Below, piece by piece: positions 26,859 through 36,939 of a DNA stretch of 64,000 nt. The stretch comes from Neobacillus niacini. Its GTDB lineage: Bacteria > Bacillota > Bacilli > Bacillales > Cytobacillaceae. The stretch covers positions 285,554 to 349,553 of the forward strand of contig NZ_BAWM01000098.1 of assembly GCF_000759675.1 (NCBI RefSeq). Direction: 5' to 3'. The notes under the pieces are model-generated. The model did no database searches. It was not told the DNA's origin and was given only the letters and a program-made list of their open reading frames with translations. The position numbers were made by a program, and so were the translations under genes. Every line of letters begins with the position of its first letter. Position 1 is the stretch's first letter.

Positions 26859-27484
26859 CGTTTTTCTCCTATACGCTGATGCAGCCACGCTTCACATTTT
26901 TGTTTTTGACCTTGCTCCATCCATTGTAGTAACTGTGGATCCAGGAGCTCTGCTAATAGCTGTTTTTTCGCATCGCCCGTAGACACTTGTAAAATTCGCT
27001 GACGTGCTTCCTTTAAAAAAGAAACATACTGCTCGTAATGTACTCCAAATTGCTCTTCTAAATCATTCTTTACTTGACGGGTCAGACCTGGACTTGCTCC
27101 AGACGTCGATACAGTTAAAACAAAATCACCGCGGCGAACGACTGCTGGATTGATGAAATCAACACGTCCTTTTGCATCCGCACGGCTGAGTAATTGCCAA
27201 TGCTGGGCCGCTTCTTCCACTGCATTGTTTACCTCTCCGTCATTTGTAACCGCGAAAATCAGTACTGCATCATCTAAATCAGCAGGTTCAAATGCTTTTT
27301 CTTTCCATGTCACAAGCCCTTCATTGATATAGTTCTGTAATTTTTCGGTTACCGCTGGGCTTATCACTGTCACTAGCGCATTTGTTGGCAGCAGCGCTTC
27401 CACCTTTTGACGTGCTACATGTCCGCCCCCAACAATAACAACCTTTTTATAGTCAATATTCATTAATAGTGGGAAATAATTCAT
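26855..27484 (-). CDS. sirC: Precorrin-2 dehydrogenase
   Basis: A 209-aa protein equal to the N-terminal part of CysG: NAD-binding VVIVGGGHVARQKVEALL (near 15) and the phrase TSGASPGLTRQVKNDLE (near 130). It oxidises precorrin-2 to sirohydrochlorin. It lacks the ferrochelatase activity region of Met8p-like C-terminal extensions; metal insertion is left to CbiX. Its ATG has GGAGG and lies 32 bases inside cbiA. Confidence 0.9.
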   Translation of the reverse strand: MNYFPLLMNIDYKKVVIVGGGHVARQKVEALLPTNALVTVISPAVTEKLQNYINEGLVTWKEKAFEPADLDDAVLIFAVTNDGEVNNAVEEAAQHWQLLSRADAKGRVDFINPAVVRRGDFVLTVSTSGASPGLTRQVKNDLEEQFGVHYEQYVSFLKEARQRILQVSTGDAKKQLLAELLDPQLLQWMEQGQKQKCEAWLHQRIGEKR

Positions 27485-28838
27485 TGTTTACCTCCAAACA
27501 TGCTGTCAGCCAATTTTTCACAAGCTGTGGATTCGAAGCAAAATGAAAGTGTGTATAGCCAGCAACAATATTTTTATGTAGATAACCTTCCTGCTGAGCA
27601 CGAAAACGGCCTTTACTAAAATAAGCTGGTGATGTATGCTCCCCCTCATATGTTGAGTAATGGAACTCATGCCCTTTTGCCTGATCCTTTTCATTGATTA
27701 GAAAGTTGCCTGGAACACCTGTAATTTCCCGGTAGCCAAGTGCCGCTAATTTATCCTGCATCCGCACACGGCCTGGAATAATTCCGAGCATCGGGAATAC
27801 CTGTCCTTGACGATTCACAATTTCCTCTGTTAAATACATAAAACCGCCGCATTCCGCTAATGTTGGCACCCCGCGTTCAAGCGCTGCTCTTATTGATTGC
27901 TTCGTTTCCTCATTTTTCGCCAAAGCTTCAGCAAACTCTTCTGGGAAACCGCCGCCGATATACAGCCCCTGCGCTTTTTCTGGAACTTCTTCATTTTGTA
28001 ATGGAGAGAAATAATGCAAAGTGGCACCATATGTACGGAGTAATTCTAGATTTTCTTCATAATAGAAGTTAAAAGCGGCATCCTTTGCAACTGCAATGTG
28101 TACTTCTTGTCTTTCGGGCTGTATATCAAAAATAGATGCAGAGACTTCCAATGATTGTGTTTTTGTAATTTCCAGCAGCTGTTCAATATCCAATGTCTCT
28201 TCGATTGCTTCTGCAAGACTATCAAAATAGGAATCTAAATCGCCTCGTTCAATGGCGGGCACTAAACCCAGATGACGGCTTGGCATCGAAGGGACAGCTC
28301 CTTTTGGCAGATAGCCAATGACAGGAATTCTACATTCTTCTTCAATCGCTGCTTTGACAATTTCAAAATGGCTTTTACTTCCTAATTGATTGGCAATAAC
28401 ACCAACAATATTGGAGCTTTCATCTAACATTTGAAATCCTTTGACAATCGCAGCCGCACTTCTTGCCATACTTGCCGCATTGACAATTAAAATGACGGGA
28501 CTTTTTGTAATCTCACTAATATGAGCAGCAGATCCTTCATTTGATAATGGGGATTTGCCATCATAAAAGCCCATCACTCCTTCAATAATAGCTGCATCTG
28601 CATCTTGGCTCGCTCTTGCGACAATGGCACGAACTGTTTCATGGGACATCATGAAACTATCAATATTACGAGAAGGGCGTTTTGTGACAGCTGTATGATA
28701 CGTTGGGTCAATATAGTCCGGACCGCATTTAAAGCCCTGGACTGTTAAACCACGCTTCATAAGCGTACGCATGATGCCGACTGTGAATGTTGTTTTTCCA
28801 ACACCGCTTCCTGTGCCGGCTAAAACAAATCGATTCAT
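27453..28838 (-). CDS. cbiA: Cobyrinic acid a,c-diamide synthase
   Basis: A 461-aa ATP- and glutamine-dependent amidase. P-loop GTGSGVGKTTFTVG (near 8), the dethiobiotin-synthase-like N-terminal domain, and a C-terminal class I glutaminase with nucleophile Cys in LAECGGFMYL (near 330). It amidates carboxyls a and c of cobyrinic acid, the last pathway step encoded in this window. It starts 4 bases inside cbiG, with GAGG upstream. Confidence 0.95.
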   Translation of the reverse strand: MNRFVLAGTGSGVGKTTFTVGIMRTLMKRGLTVQGFKCGPDYIDPTYHTAVTKRPSRNIDSFMMSHETVRAIVARASQDADAAIIEGVMGFYDGKSPLSNEGSAAHISEITKSPVILIVNAASMARSAAAIVKGFQMLDESSNIVGVIANQLGSKSHFEIVKAAIEEECRIPVIGYLPKGAVPSMPSRHLGLVPAIERGDLDSYFDSLAEAIEETLDIEQLLEITKTQSLEVSASIFDIQPERQEVHIAVAKDAAFNFYYEENLELLRTYGATLHYFSPLQNEEVPEKAQGLYIGGGFPEEFAEALAKNEETKQSIRAALERGVPTLAECGGFMYLTEEIVNRQGQVFPMLGIIPGRVRMQDKLAALGYREITGVPGNFLINEKDQAKGHEFHYSTYEGEHTSPAYFSKGRFRAQQEGYLHKNIVAGYTHFHFASNPQLVKNWLTACLEVNNELFPTINEY

Positions 28839-29971
28839 TGTACTTCCTCCTCAAAGTTGACACGTGCAATGGAAATGGTCACGTTTCCGCTTTTCTTTTT
28901 CTCCAGCAGTAATTCTTTCGCATTCGCATAACGCAATGCGGCAGGCTCACTGACCCCATAAGCACCTGTATATTTAAAGACTGTTTCCGATGGGTTTTGC
29001 ATCGGTATTTCATTCAGCTGGTCAGGTGCGTAAGTTACAAACGGCCAGTTATGTTTAGCAGTTAATTCAAGCAAGCCTGTTTCGTTTTTCTTTAAATCGA
29101 TGGTCGCAACTGCTTTGACACTTTTTTTACTTAAACGCAGCTCCGCTAATGTTTCATCTATGACTTGTTCAATTTCTGCCATTGCCGTATCACGATTACA
29201 GCCAATGCCAAGTACAATTGATTTTGGACGATACATAACTCCGTTCTCGAGCAGCACCTCTTCATGTGCCTCAATTAAACGATCTGTTATAAGCAGTGCC
29301 GCTTGTGGCTTTACCATGATCGCTTCATCTATTGTTGGATAAATTTTCAAATTATCTGGCATTGGGCGATCGTACATCCACCAATTTTTTTCTCCCGTTT
29401 CCTGCACGATCGCAACATGCTCTTCATTAACAACCGATGCACTAACAGGTGTTAATTTTTCTTCACTATCCCACATCCACCCAAATTGGGCGCCAAATAA
29501 ATCCACGGGAATCGTTTTTTGAACATCTGACGCTGTTGTTACAACTGGTACAGCACCAATCGCTTTTGCAAATTCATGGGTTAAGGCATTGGCACCGCCA
29601 ATATGCCCCGATAATACGCTGACGACAAACTGACCTTTATCATCCACCACTAACACGGCAGGATCTTTCTTTTTATCAATCATTAGCGGAGCAATCATAC
29701 GAACGACAGCACCGAGGGAAATGATACAAATGATTCCTGAATACTGCTGGAACAAAGCGGGCAATAGTAGGCGAACCGTACCATCAAATAACTGAATTTG
29801 GCGCGTTTCTTCGTCGCCCTGCTCGAATTTCTTCATATAATAAAGGTCCACATATGGAAATTTTTCCACGTAGCTTCTTGCATGTTCCACCCCATGTTTC
29901 GTTATGGCAACGAGGGCATATGGTTTGCGCTTTACAATAACAGGAATTTCACCTTCACGTAAACTAATCAT
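28835..29971 (-). CDS. cbiG: Cobalt-precorrin-5A hydrolase
   Basis: A 378-aa protein opening the delta-lactone of cobalt-precorrin-5A and releasing acetaldehyde. The family core SGHIGGANALTHEFA (near 150) and the C-terminal CobE-like part (LGIGCNRDTAMAEIEQVI near 250) are both present, so it is the full two-domain form. AAGGAAA precedes the ATG, which lies 8 bases inside the cbiF gene. Confidence 0.93.
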   Translation of the reverse strand: MISLREGEIPVIVKRKPYALVAITKHGVEHARSYVEKFPYVDLYYMKKFEQGDEETRQIQLFDGTVRLLLPALFQQYSGIICIISLGAVVRMIAPLMIDKKKDPAVLVVDDKGQFVVSVLSGHIGGANALTHEFAKAIGAVPVVTTASDVQKTIPVDLFGAQFGWMWDSEEKLTPVSASVVNEEHVAIVQETGEKNWWMYDRPMPDNLKIYPTIDEAIMVKPQAALLITDRLIEAHEEVLLENGVMYRPKSIVLGIGCNRDTAMAEIEQVIDETLAELRLSKKSVKAVATIDLKKNETGLLELTAKHNWPFVTYAPDQLNEIPMQNPSETVFKYTGAYGVSEPAALRYANAKELLLEKKKSGNVTISIARVNFEEEVQ

Positions 29972-30746
29972 TTTCCTTCACACCTTTGCGGAAGCCATGA
30001 GTAAAGGTTTTGTCATAGAGCTTCGAACGGTATTCTTTTTCATGAATGTGCGGGTCTAATGCCCAGCCTGCTAGAATCATCGCATGCTTGCGAATGCCGT
30101 TGACACGCATTGCTTCATCTAATTCAGCCAGTGTTGTCCGCACAATTTTTTGGTCAGGCCACGAAGCACGCTGCACAACAGCAACTGGTGTATCGTCTGC
30201 CCAGCCTGCTGCCTGCAATTCTTTTGTGATTTTCTTGGTTAAAGTAGCACTCAAAAACATGGCAATCGTACAGTGATGGCTTGCCAGTGCCTGTAATTTT
30301 TCACGCTCAGGAACAGGTGTGCGTCCTTCAGCCCGTGTTAAAATAAGCGTTTGGGTTAAATCAGGAATCGTCAGCTCTGCCCCAACAGCTGCTGCAGATG
30401 CAAAAACAGAACTTACACCTGGCACAACTTCATAGCCAATCTCATGCTGCTTCAACTGTGCCACTTGCTCCATCGTTGCCCCATACATCGCCGGGTCGCC
30501 TGTATGTAAACGTACAACCTTTTTGCCTGCATTGACACGTTCGACAATACAATCCACCATTTCCTGAAGATGCATCCCTGCTGTGCGGATAATTTCGGCC
30601 GACTCCTTCGCTTCCGCTACTAACGTTTCACTTACGAGTGAATCGGTATACATCACAACATCCGCTTCTTTTAATAGCTTTAAACCTTTCACCGTGATTA
30701 AATCCGGATCTCCCGGACCTGCTCCGATAATCCAAATTTTCTTCAT
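29964..30746 (-). CDS. cbiF: Cobalt-precorrin-4 C11-methyltransferase
   Basis: A 260-aa tetrapyrrole methylase with IIGAGPGDPDLITVKG at the N-terminus, LHTGDPAMYGATMEQV (near 85) and PGVSSVFASAAAVGAELTIP. I place the start at the ATG at 30744-30746, overlapping the cbiL stop (TAATG), because homologues begin at MKKIWIIG; the frame can extend 7 codons upstream. Next in the pathway are CbiG and CbiD. Confidence 0.93.
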   Translation of the reverse strand: MKKIWIIGAGPGDPDLITVKGLKLLKEADVVMYTDSLVSETLVAEAKESAEIIRTAGMHLQEMVDCIVERVNAGKKVVRLHTGDPAMYGATMEQVAQLKQHEIGYEVVPGVSSVFASAAAVGAELTIPDLTQTLILTRAEGRTPVPEREKLQALASHHCTIAMFLSATLTKKITKELQAAGWADDTPVAVVQRASWPDQKIVRTTLAELDEAMRVNGIRKHAMILAGWALDPHIHEKEYRSKLYDKTFTHGFRKGVKEND

Positions 30747-31450
30747 TATTTGCGCACCACCATACATGACAAGTAATTTAAATCTGCACCACGTAGTTCA
30801 TTGATTTTCCAAATTACCTCTTCATCAGATGTAACTTTTGTAACGACATGTGCTTTTTCTAATAAATTCATTTCCTCCAGAAGATCGAGCATTACGTCTA
30901 TAACTTTTGCTACTTTGATAAAGACGATCGCATCGTGGTTTTCAATCACTCGGCGCATTTCTTCCATATCCTCCGTAGCAGGAATCATGGCGACATGGTC
31001 ATCACCATCAGCCAATGCAATCCCTAAGCGATTAACAGAACCATTAAACGACGAAATGCCAGCTACCGTTTCAATCGGAACATCAGGGTACATCGATTTC
31101 ATTAAGTTCATTAAATGTATAAATGTGCTAAACAGCATCGGATCTCCTTCAGTCACAAAAGCTACATCTTTTCCTTGAACTAAATAGCTATAAATAGCTT
31201 CCACTGATTTTGTCCACTCAGCGAGCAAGGTATTTTCATCTTTTGTCATGGGAAATACTAAACCAAGCATCTCTTTTTCTGCCGGGTTAATATACACTTC
31301 AACAATACGATGGGCATAAGATTTACTGCCCTTTAATTTTTTGGGATAAGCAATGACAGGGCTTTCCTGCAATCTGCGAAATGCTTTTACTGTGATTAAT
31401 TCTGGATCTCCCGGCCCAACACCTAATCCAAATAAGGTTCCCATTTTCAT
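30746..31450 (-). CDS. cbiL: Cobalt-precorrin-2 C20-methyltransferase
   Basis: A 234-aa tetrapyrrole methylase: GLGVGPGDPELITVKAF (near 8), VTEGDPMLFSTFIHL (near 100) and VAGISSFNGSVNRLG. It adds the second SAM-derived methyl group after uroporphyrinogen methylation. AAAGGAAA lies upstream of the ATG, which overlaps the cbiET stop by 4 bases. Confidence 0.93.
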   Translation of the reverse strand: MKMGTLFGLGVGPGDPELITVKAFRRLQESPVIAYPKKLKGSKSYAHRIVEVYINPAEKEMLGLVFPMTKDENTLLAEWTKSVEAIYSYLVQGKDVAFVTEGDPMLFSTFIHLMNLMKSMYPDVPIETVAGISSFNGSVNRLGIALADGDDHVAMIPATEDMEEMRRVIENHDAIVFIKVAKVIDVMLDLLEEMNLLEKAHVVTKVTSDEEVIWKINELRGADLNYLSCMVVRK

Positions 31451-32655
31451 GATTCGTTTCCTTTCTTTGCCGTCACTATATAGATTGGATTTAACGGTTC
31501 AAAACGTGTTAAATTTAAGATTGGCTTACTTTTTGAAATTTGTGCCTGTAATATTGATACTTCACAACCTAATGCTTTTAGATGCTGCAGCGCTTCTGCC
31601 AGATTTTCGATGGTTGCAATGTTCATAACAAGGCGTCCATTTGGCTGTAAGCGTGAAATACATGTTTGCAATAAATGCTCCATATTTCCACCGTTACCGC
31701 CAATAAAAATCGCATTCGGATCTGGAAATTCATCCAGACGGTCAGGTGCCTTCCCCAGCACTGCAACAAAATCTGTACGATGTTTTAATTGATTTTCCAG
31801 GCAGTTTTCCAGGTCACCCTCATTTTTTTCAATTGCATACACGGCACCTTCCCGAGCCATTTTCGCTGCTTCAATAGCAACAGAACCTGTGCAGGTTCCT
31901 ATATCCCAAACAATGCTATTTTCCTTAATCCCTAACTCCTGCAGACAAAGAGTCCGAATTTCTCTTTTAGTAATTAATCCTTTATCTGGCTTTCGCTGAA
32001 GAAATGCATCATCCGGAATTCCTAGAGAAGAACGTTCCACTACCTCACGCTGTTTTAAAACCACAACATTCAAAGGAAAAAAGGAGGTTTGCTCCATTTC
32101 GTCCAATGTGAAGAAGCGGCACCGCTCCATTTCACCTTGTAAATTTTCAGCAACGAAGGCATCATATTCTGTCATGCCAAAACGCTTTAAATACTTTGCA
32201 ATTGCCTGCGGAGAATTCGTTTCATCTGTTAAAACAGCAATTTTTTTACGCCCATCAATTCTTTGTGCAAACCCTTTTATGGAACGGCCGTGCAAGCTGA
32301 CAATATACGCATCCTGCCAGCTTTCCTGCATTTTAGAAAAAGCAAGTTGTACCGAGCTGGTATAAGGATAAATCGTTATTGGAAGCTTCTTCGCAAATAA
32401 ACCGCCAAGTCCATAAAACAGCGGATCACCAGACACTAAAATAACGACATTTCGTGTTTCTTGCTGTAATTCAGCTGTTAATGCTGATAAACCGCCTTTG
32501 ATTACTTTTTTCTCTTTTTTTAATTCCAGGAAAAATTGTAAATGACGCTCCCCGCCTACTAGCACATCACATTCATTGATCCACTCAACATATTGGGGGA
32601 GCAATCCTTCCGCGCCATTATCCCCTATACCAATCATCTTCATCCAATTTGTCAA
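31447..32655 (-). CDS. cbiET: Fused precorrin-6B C5,15-methyltransferase / decarboxylase
   Basis: A 402-aa fusion of CbiE (about 1-200; IGIGDNGAEGLLPQYVEW and LVSGDPLFYGLGG) and CbiT (about 205-400; VWDIGTCTGSVAIEAAKMA, IFIGGNGGNMEHLL). It methylates C5 and C15 and decarboxylates the C12 acetate side chain. The fused form matches B. megaterium and CobL. Start: a TTG at 32653-32655 has AGGAAAGG 9 bases upstream; an ATG 4 codons later has no site. It begins inside cbiD by 38 bases. Confidence 0.93.
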   Translation of the reverse strand: MTNWMKMIGIGDNGAEGLLPQYVEWINECDVLVGGERHLQFFLELKKEKKVIKGGLSALTAELQQETRNVVILVSGDPLFYGLGGLFAKKLPITIYPYTSSVQLAFSKMQESWQDAYIVSLHGRSIKGFAQRIDGRKKIAVLTDETNSPQAIAKYLKRFGMTEYDAFVAENLQGEMERCRFFTLDEMEQTSFFPLNVVVLKQREVVERSSLGIPDDAFLQRKPDKGLITKREIRTLCLQELGIKENSIVWDIGTCTGSVAIEAAKMAREGAVYAIEKNEGDLENCLENQLKHRTDFVAVLGKAPDRLDEFPDPNAIFIGGNGGNMEHLLQTCISRLQPNGRLVMNIATIENLAEALQHLKALGCEVSILQAQISKSKPILNLTRFEPLNPIYIVTAKKGNES

Positions 32656-33754
32656 TATTCTCAGCCTTTCCTAAACAGTCTCCATTCATGGCGTACAAGG
32701 TTGTCGACACTTTGATGTCAGTATTCATATGATTCAGTGCATAGTAGCAGCAGTTTTTGCAAAGTGCTGCAAAGAATGCCTCGTTTCCCTGAAGCATTTC
32801 ACCAACCTGTGAAGCTGTATTCGCCTGTAAAATTTCTCGCTGTGTCTCCTCATCAACACCCACTTTATTGGCAATGCCTGCCAAAAACTCAAAGCTTATC
32901 GGTGCGCTTTTTGAGTGAACCATCATAACGCCTTGGGCAACTTTTGAGAACTTCCCCATCATCCCTACCAATGAGACTCTCGGAATCTTCTTCCGCGCAA
33001 TATTTTTTATCGTAAAACCGACAAAATCGCCCATTTCAATAAATGCTTCTTCTGGTAAATGAGGATACTGCTGCATAGCATATTTTTCACTGCGTCCACC
33101 TGTTGTAATGACTAAATGCTCACATCCTGATTCTTTTGCTACATTGATCGCTTGTACGATACTTGCCATATAAGCAGAACTTGAAAATGGAACCACTGTT
33201 CCCCGTGTACCTAATATCGAAATTCCGCCGATAATGCCTAAACGCCCATTCAATGTTTTTTCAGCAATCTTTTCACCATCTGGTACGGAAATGACCACTT
33301 CAATTCCACAATCCAATTTATATTTTTCAATTACTTCCTGTACAACACCACATATCATTTTTCGCGGTACGGGGTTTATCGCTGCTTGACCAACTGATAC
33401 AGGTAGTCCCGCTTTTGTCACTCGCCCTACACCAACCCCGCCATCTAAATGGATGCCTTTTTCTTTTGAATAACGAACGGTACTCTGAATTCGTGCTTGA
33501 TGCGTAGCATCAGGATCGTCCCCGGCATCTTTGATCGTTTCACACATTACCCTGTCATCTGACACTTCAAATGCGGTTACTTTAAATGTTGCATACTGGC
33601 CAACCGGTAAATAAATCGTGATTTCCTCTGGTACCTTTCCCACGACAAGAGCTTGCAGTGCTGCCTTTGTCATCGCTGTTGCACAAGCTCCAGTCGTGTA
33701 TCCATGACGCATTTGTAAAGGGTCTTTTTTATCTCGTTTCTTTTGCACGTTCAT
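32618..33754 (-). CDS. cbiD: Cobalt-precorrin-5B C1-methyltransferase
   Basis: A 378-aa protein with the family hallmark RHGYTTGACATAMTKAAL near the N-terminus, DGGVGVGRVTKAGLPV (near 110) and LGTRGTVVPFSS. CbiD is the unusual, non-tetrapyrrole-methylase-fold C1-methylase of the anaerobic route. The exact start is uncertain: the ATG at 33752-33754 is taken, overlapping cbiC by 26 bases, but no strong site is visible and the frame extends 7 codons upstream. Confidence 0.92.
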   Translation of the reverse strand: MNVQKKRDKKDPLQMRHGYTTGACATAMTKAALQALVVGKVPEEITIYLPVGQYATFKVTAFEVSDDRVMCETIKDAGDDPDATHQARIQSTVRYSKEKGIHLDGGVGVGRVTKAGLPVSVGQAAINPVPRKMICGVVQEVIEKYKLDCGIEVVISVPDGEKIAEKTLNGRLGIIGGISILGTRGTVVPFSSSAYMASIVQAINVAKESGCEHLVITTGGRSEKYAMQQYPHLPEEAFIEMGDFVGFTIKNIARKKIPRVSLVGMMGKFSKVAQGVMMVHSKSAPISFEFLAGIANKVGVDEETQREILQANTASQVGEMLQGNEAFFAALCKNCCYYALNHMNTDIKVSTTLYAMNGDCLGKAENIDKLDEDDWYRG

Positions 33755-34403
33755 CCGCCATAATCGAAATGGCATTAAGTGCAGCGACCGTCACTGTACT
33801 GCCACCCTTTCTACCTACGTTCGTAATAAACGGAATCCCTTCCAGCACTGCTAACTCCTCTTTCGATTCTGCTGCTGATACAAAGCCAACTGGCATTCCA
33901 ATAATTAAATCTGGTTTTGCTACACCGTCTTTAATTAAGCGAATTAGCTCCAGCAGAGCGGTTGGCGCATTGCCAATGGCATAAATTCCTCCTTCATGTA
34001 GACTCGTTGCTTTTTGCATGGAAATAATAGCCCTTGTTGTTCCTTGAGCCTTTGCTTCCTTTGAGACATCTTCATCCGCAATATAACAATGCAAGTCCCC
34101 GCCATGTTTTTGGAATCGCTTACGGCCTGAACCGCTTTCAATCATTTGTACATCCGCCACTACATGACGACCCGCTAAAATGGATTGAATCCCTGCCTCA
34201 ATGGCATCAGGTGTAAAAATCATGCTGCGGCCTAACTCAAAATCTGCTGAAGCGTGAATCACCCGCCTAACAACTAGCCATTGCTCATCTGTAAAGGGAT
34301 GTTCGCCCATTTCTTCTTTAATAATGGCGAAACTGTGATCATAAATTTTGTCTGGATCTACCGTTAAAGGAATAAATTTTGTATTAAAGTTCATGTTTGC
34401 CAT
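33729..34403 (-). CDS. cbiC: Cobalt-precorrin-8 methylmutase
   Basis: A 224-aa enzyme moving the methyl group from C11 to C12. The catalytic His is in VRRVIHASADFELGRSM (near 50), and SAAESKEELAVLEGIPFITN and GRKGGSTVTVAALNA are typical. The ATG follows GGGAGG by 8 bases and lies 20 bases inside cbiJ. Confidence 0.94.
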   Translation of the reverse strand: MANMNFNTKFIPLTVDPDKIYDHSFAIIKEEMGEHPFTDEQWLVVRRVIHASADFELGRSMIFTPDAIEAGIQSILAGRHVVADVQMIESGSGRKRFQKHGGDLHCYIADEDVSKEAKAQGTTRAIISMQKATSLHEGGIYAIGNAPTALLELIRLIKDGVAKPDLIIGMPVGFVSAAESKEELAVLEGIPFITNVGRKGGSTVTVAALNAISIMADERAKETR

Positions 34404-35160
34404 GAATAAAACCTCCCAATAGTTGAGTTACTTCTTCAAAAGAAGAACAAAAATTTTCATATTCAAGTGCTGGCCGTTTTATTAAAATAACAGGAATCCC
34501 TAATTGCAGAGAAGCTGTCATTTTTTCATCTACAGACCCCACTTTGCCGCTTTCTTTAGTAATCATTAGAGTCACATTGTATTGCTCTAATAGTGCTTTA
34601 TTTAATGATTCTGAAAATGGACCCTGGATCGCAATAATGTCCTTTTGTTTAATACCTAAACTAGTGCACTTTTCCATATTCCCTATATTGGGAAGCATTC
34701 TGCAAATAAGCCGAATTTCATCACGCATTAAATATTTGGAAAATATCTCTAACGTTTTGCTGCCTGTTGTTAACATGATTGTCCCATTATGAGATTGAGC
34801 TAATTTAGCTGCATCTTCATAACTTTCAACTTCTGTAATTAGTGGAGAAATAAACTGTTCTTCTGGCCTTTCATATCGAATATATGGAATATCACATGCT
34901 TTTGCTGCTGCCATTGCGGTTTTCGACGCTTCTTCCGCATAGGGATGACTGGCATCGATGACACAGGTCATCTTTTGCTTTATAATAAGCGCCATCATGT
35001 CATCAACTGATAACCGCCCGACTTGATAAGGAATATCGTATGCATTTAAACTTTCGGCTGCAGATTCTGTGACAACTGTTGCTAATATCGTATAGCCTTG
35101 ATTTTGCAATTGAATGGCTAATGCTCTCGCATCACTTGTGCCTGCTAAAAATAAAATCAT
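34384..35160 (-). CDS. cbiJ: Cobalt-precorrin-6A reductase
   Basis: A 258-aa NAD(P)H-dependent reductase of the CobK/CbiJ family. N-terminal nucleotide-binding LFLAGTSDARALA, VIDASHPYAEEASKTA (near 65), and the late TKESGKVGSVDEKM (near 200). AGGAGG precedes the ATG by 6 bases, 9 bases after the cbiH60 stop. Confidence 0.92.
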   Translation of the reverse strand: MILFLAGTSDARALAIQLQNQGYTILATVVTESAAESLNAYDIPYQVGRLSVDDMMALIIKQKMTCVIDASHPYAEEASKTAMAAAKACDIPYIRYERPEEQFISPLITEVESYEDAAKLAQSHNGTIMLTTGSKTLEIFSKYLMRDEIRLICRMLPNIGNMEKCTSLGIKQKDIIAIQGPFSESLNKALLEQYNVTLMITKESGKVGSVDEKMTASLQLGIPVILIKRPALEYENFCSSFEEVTQLLGGFIHGKHEL

Positions 35161-35169
35161 GTGTTCCTC

Positions 35170-36792
35170 CTAATCTCCACATGGTGCCGGCTCGACTTCA
35201 ATTTTGGAGCTCATATCCTGATAGTTAAAATACTGAATTCTTTTTGCACGTTTAAAATATTTAAAAAGGCGTTCATTTGGATGGGCATTTTGTTTGTACT
35301 CTTCTATAATTTCCGTTAATAAAGGCAGCAGCTGATCTGGTTCAATTCCTTCTGCTACTGGCTGTGCTGCATGGGCTGTACGGCCAACCGGCTTTGCGCC
35401 AATGAATAAATCAAATTTTTTCTTGCGGTAAACGATCCCGATATCATCGAATACTGCCCGATAACAGGCCATACCGCAGCCGTTGAAACCAATATGTAAT
35501 TCTTTTGGAAGCTTTAAGCCACCCAATTTTGCTGATATTTCTTCTGCATATGGAATGGATTCTGCTTTTTCACCGTAGCAAAAATCACAAGCTTTTAAGT
35601 TTAAAACATCGCCTACAGGCATGACAATTAAATGATTTTGTTCAAGTTTTTCAACAATCGATTCAGGCTGATCAGTTGGAATCTTTAGTAAAAAACGATG
35701 ATCCGGTGTATATTCCATGGTGCCTGTCTCGCCAATGGTTTCTGCCAATACGCGCATTTGCTCTGGCTTAATAAATTTATTGGCAACACCAGGTGAAACA
35801 GCAAATTCAAATATATCTTCGATTGTCTGCTGAACCAAATGCGGATGTTCTATTTCCGATTTTGACACCATTGATAAAGCCTTTATGGCCAAATCTAATG
35901 TGCTTACTTCCTGTTTTTTTCTTTCAATTTGCTCATAACCAGCTTGCGCTTCCCCTGTTACTTGATTTAATGCCCAGGGTTCGGCTTCCTTTTTCAAACG
36001 CTGATGCGGTTTTAAGCTTTGCTTTTCTTCACCTAACGTATATTTACGCTGATAACCTCGAGGGGTAATGATTTTATTGTCATAAAAGAAAGTAGAAGAA
36101 TTCCCGATAATAACCGTTGTCAGCATTCCTATTTCATGTTCAAGCATTTCAGCCAGTGTTGTCAGCACTACATTTTGATTTTCACGATAGGCACTTTTCA
36201 CAAGTCCCACCGGTGTTTCAGGCGAACGATATTTTAATAGAATATTTTGTGCCTCTACAATTTGGCGTGTCCGTCGACCGCTTTTCGGATTATATAAAGC
36301 TATTACAAAATCTGCCATCGCAGCTGCTTCAATACGCTTTTCTATTACAGTCCAAGGCGTCAAATGATCACTTAGACTTATCGTGCAGGAATCATGCATG
36401 ACTGGCGCACCCAATAAACTTGCACAAGAATTAATGGCTGAAATACCTGGAACAATTTCTACTGCAATTCCTTCTTTTTCAGTCCACCCCTTTTCAATCA
36501 GCACTTCATACACTAATCCAGCCATCCCATAAACGCCTGAATCTCCGCTGGAAATGACTGAGACAATTTGGCCTGCTTCAGCTTTCTTTACTGCATCCTG
36601 TGCACGTGACACTTCTTCTGTCATACCCGTGCTGACAATGGATTTTGCTGATACGTAAGGTTCAATTAGCTCCACGTATGTTTTATAGCCAATAATACAA
36701 TCACTTTGCTGCAATGCATCTACAGCTCGTTTTGTAATATGCTCATGAGCACCGGGTCCGAAGCCAACAACAAAGATTTTCCCCTTTTTCAT
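35170..36792 (-). CDS. cbiH60: Cobalt-precorrin-3 C17-methyltransferase fused to a reductase-like domain
   Basis: A 540-aa protein, twice the length of plain CbiH. Residues about 1-245 are the C17-methylase (VGFGPGAHEHITKRAVDAL, SSGDSGVYGMAG, LYNPKSGRR). Residues about 330-530 resemble a nitrite/sulfite-reductase ferredoxin half-domain with cysteines in ACDFCYG and FNGCGMACYR that can hold an Fe-S cluster. This is the CbiH60 form of B. megaterium, proven there to carry a 4Fe-4S centre and to do the ring contraction. It is the first gene of the operon, 24 bases after the riboswitch terminator, with GGAGG upstream. Confidence 0.95.
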   Translation of the reverse strand: MKKGKIFVVGFGPGAHEHITKRAVDALQQSDCIIGYKTYVELIEPYVSAKSIVSTGMTEEVSRAQDAVKKAEAGQIVSVISSGDSGVYGMAGLVYEVLIEKGWTEKEGIAVEIVPGISAINSCASLLGAPVMHDSCTISLSDHLTPWTVIEKRIEAAAMADFVIALYNPKSGRRTRQIVEAQNILLKYRSPETPVGLVKSAYRENQNVVLTTLAEMLEHEIGMLTTVIIGNSSTFFYDNKIITPRGYQRKYTLGEEKQSLKPHQRLKKEAEPWALNQVTGEAQAGYEQIERKKQEVSTLDLAIKALSMVSKSEIEHPHLVQQTIEDIFEFAVSPGVANKFIKPEQMRVLAETIGETGTMEYTPDHRFLLKIPTDQPESIVEKLEQNHLIVMPVGDVLNLKACDFCYGEKAESIPYAEEISAKLGGLKLPKELHIGFNGCGMACYRAVFDDIGIVYRKKKFDLFIGAKPVGRTAHAAQPVAEGIEPDQLLPLLTEIIEEYKQNAHPNERLFKYFKRAKRIQYFNYQDMSSKIEVEPAPCGD

Positions 36793-36804
36793 AGACTTAC
36801 CTCC

Positions 36805-36845
36805 AAATAAAAAATGCCTGCACTCCTTTTAAAAGGAATACAGGC
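36805..36845 (-). terminator. Riboswitch-linked terminator before cbiH60
   Basis: A long perfect or near-perfect stem (GCCTGTATTCCTTTT / AAAAGGAGTGCAGGC) followed by ATTTTTTATTT on the minus strand, in the leader between aptamer and start codon: the off-switch of the cobalamin riboswitch. Confidence 0.92.
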
Positions 36846-36939
36846 ATGTGAGATGCAGTATAAAAAAAGCATACTGAAACACAAAAACAATAGGTATAAT
36901 TGTCCCGCCTATACTTCTCCCTCCGAAAAGCAAGTGTAG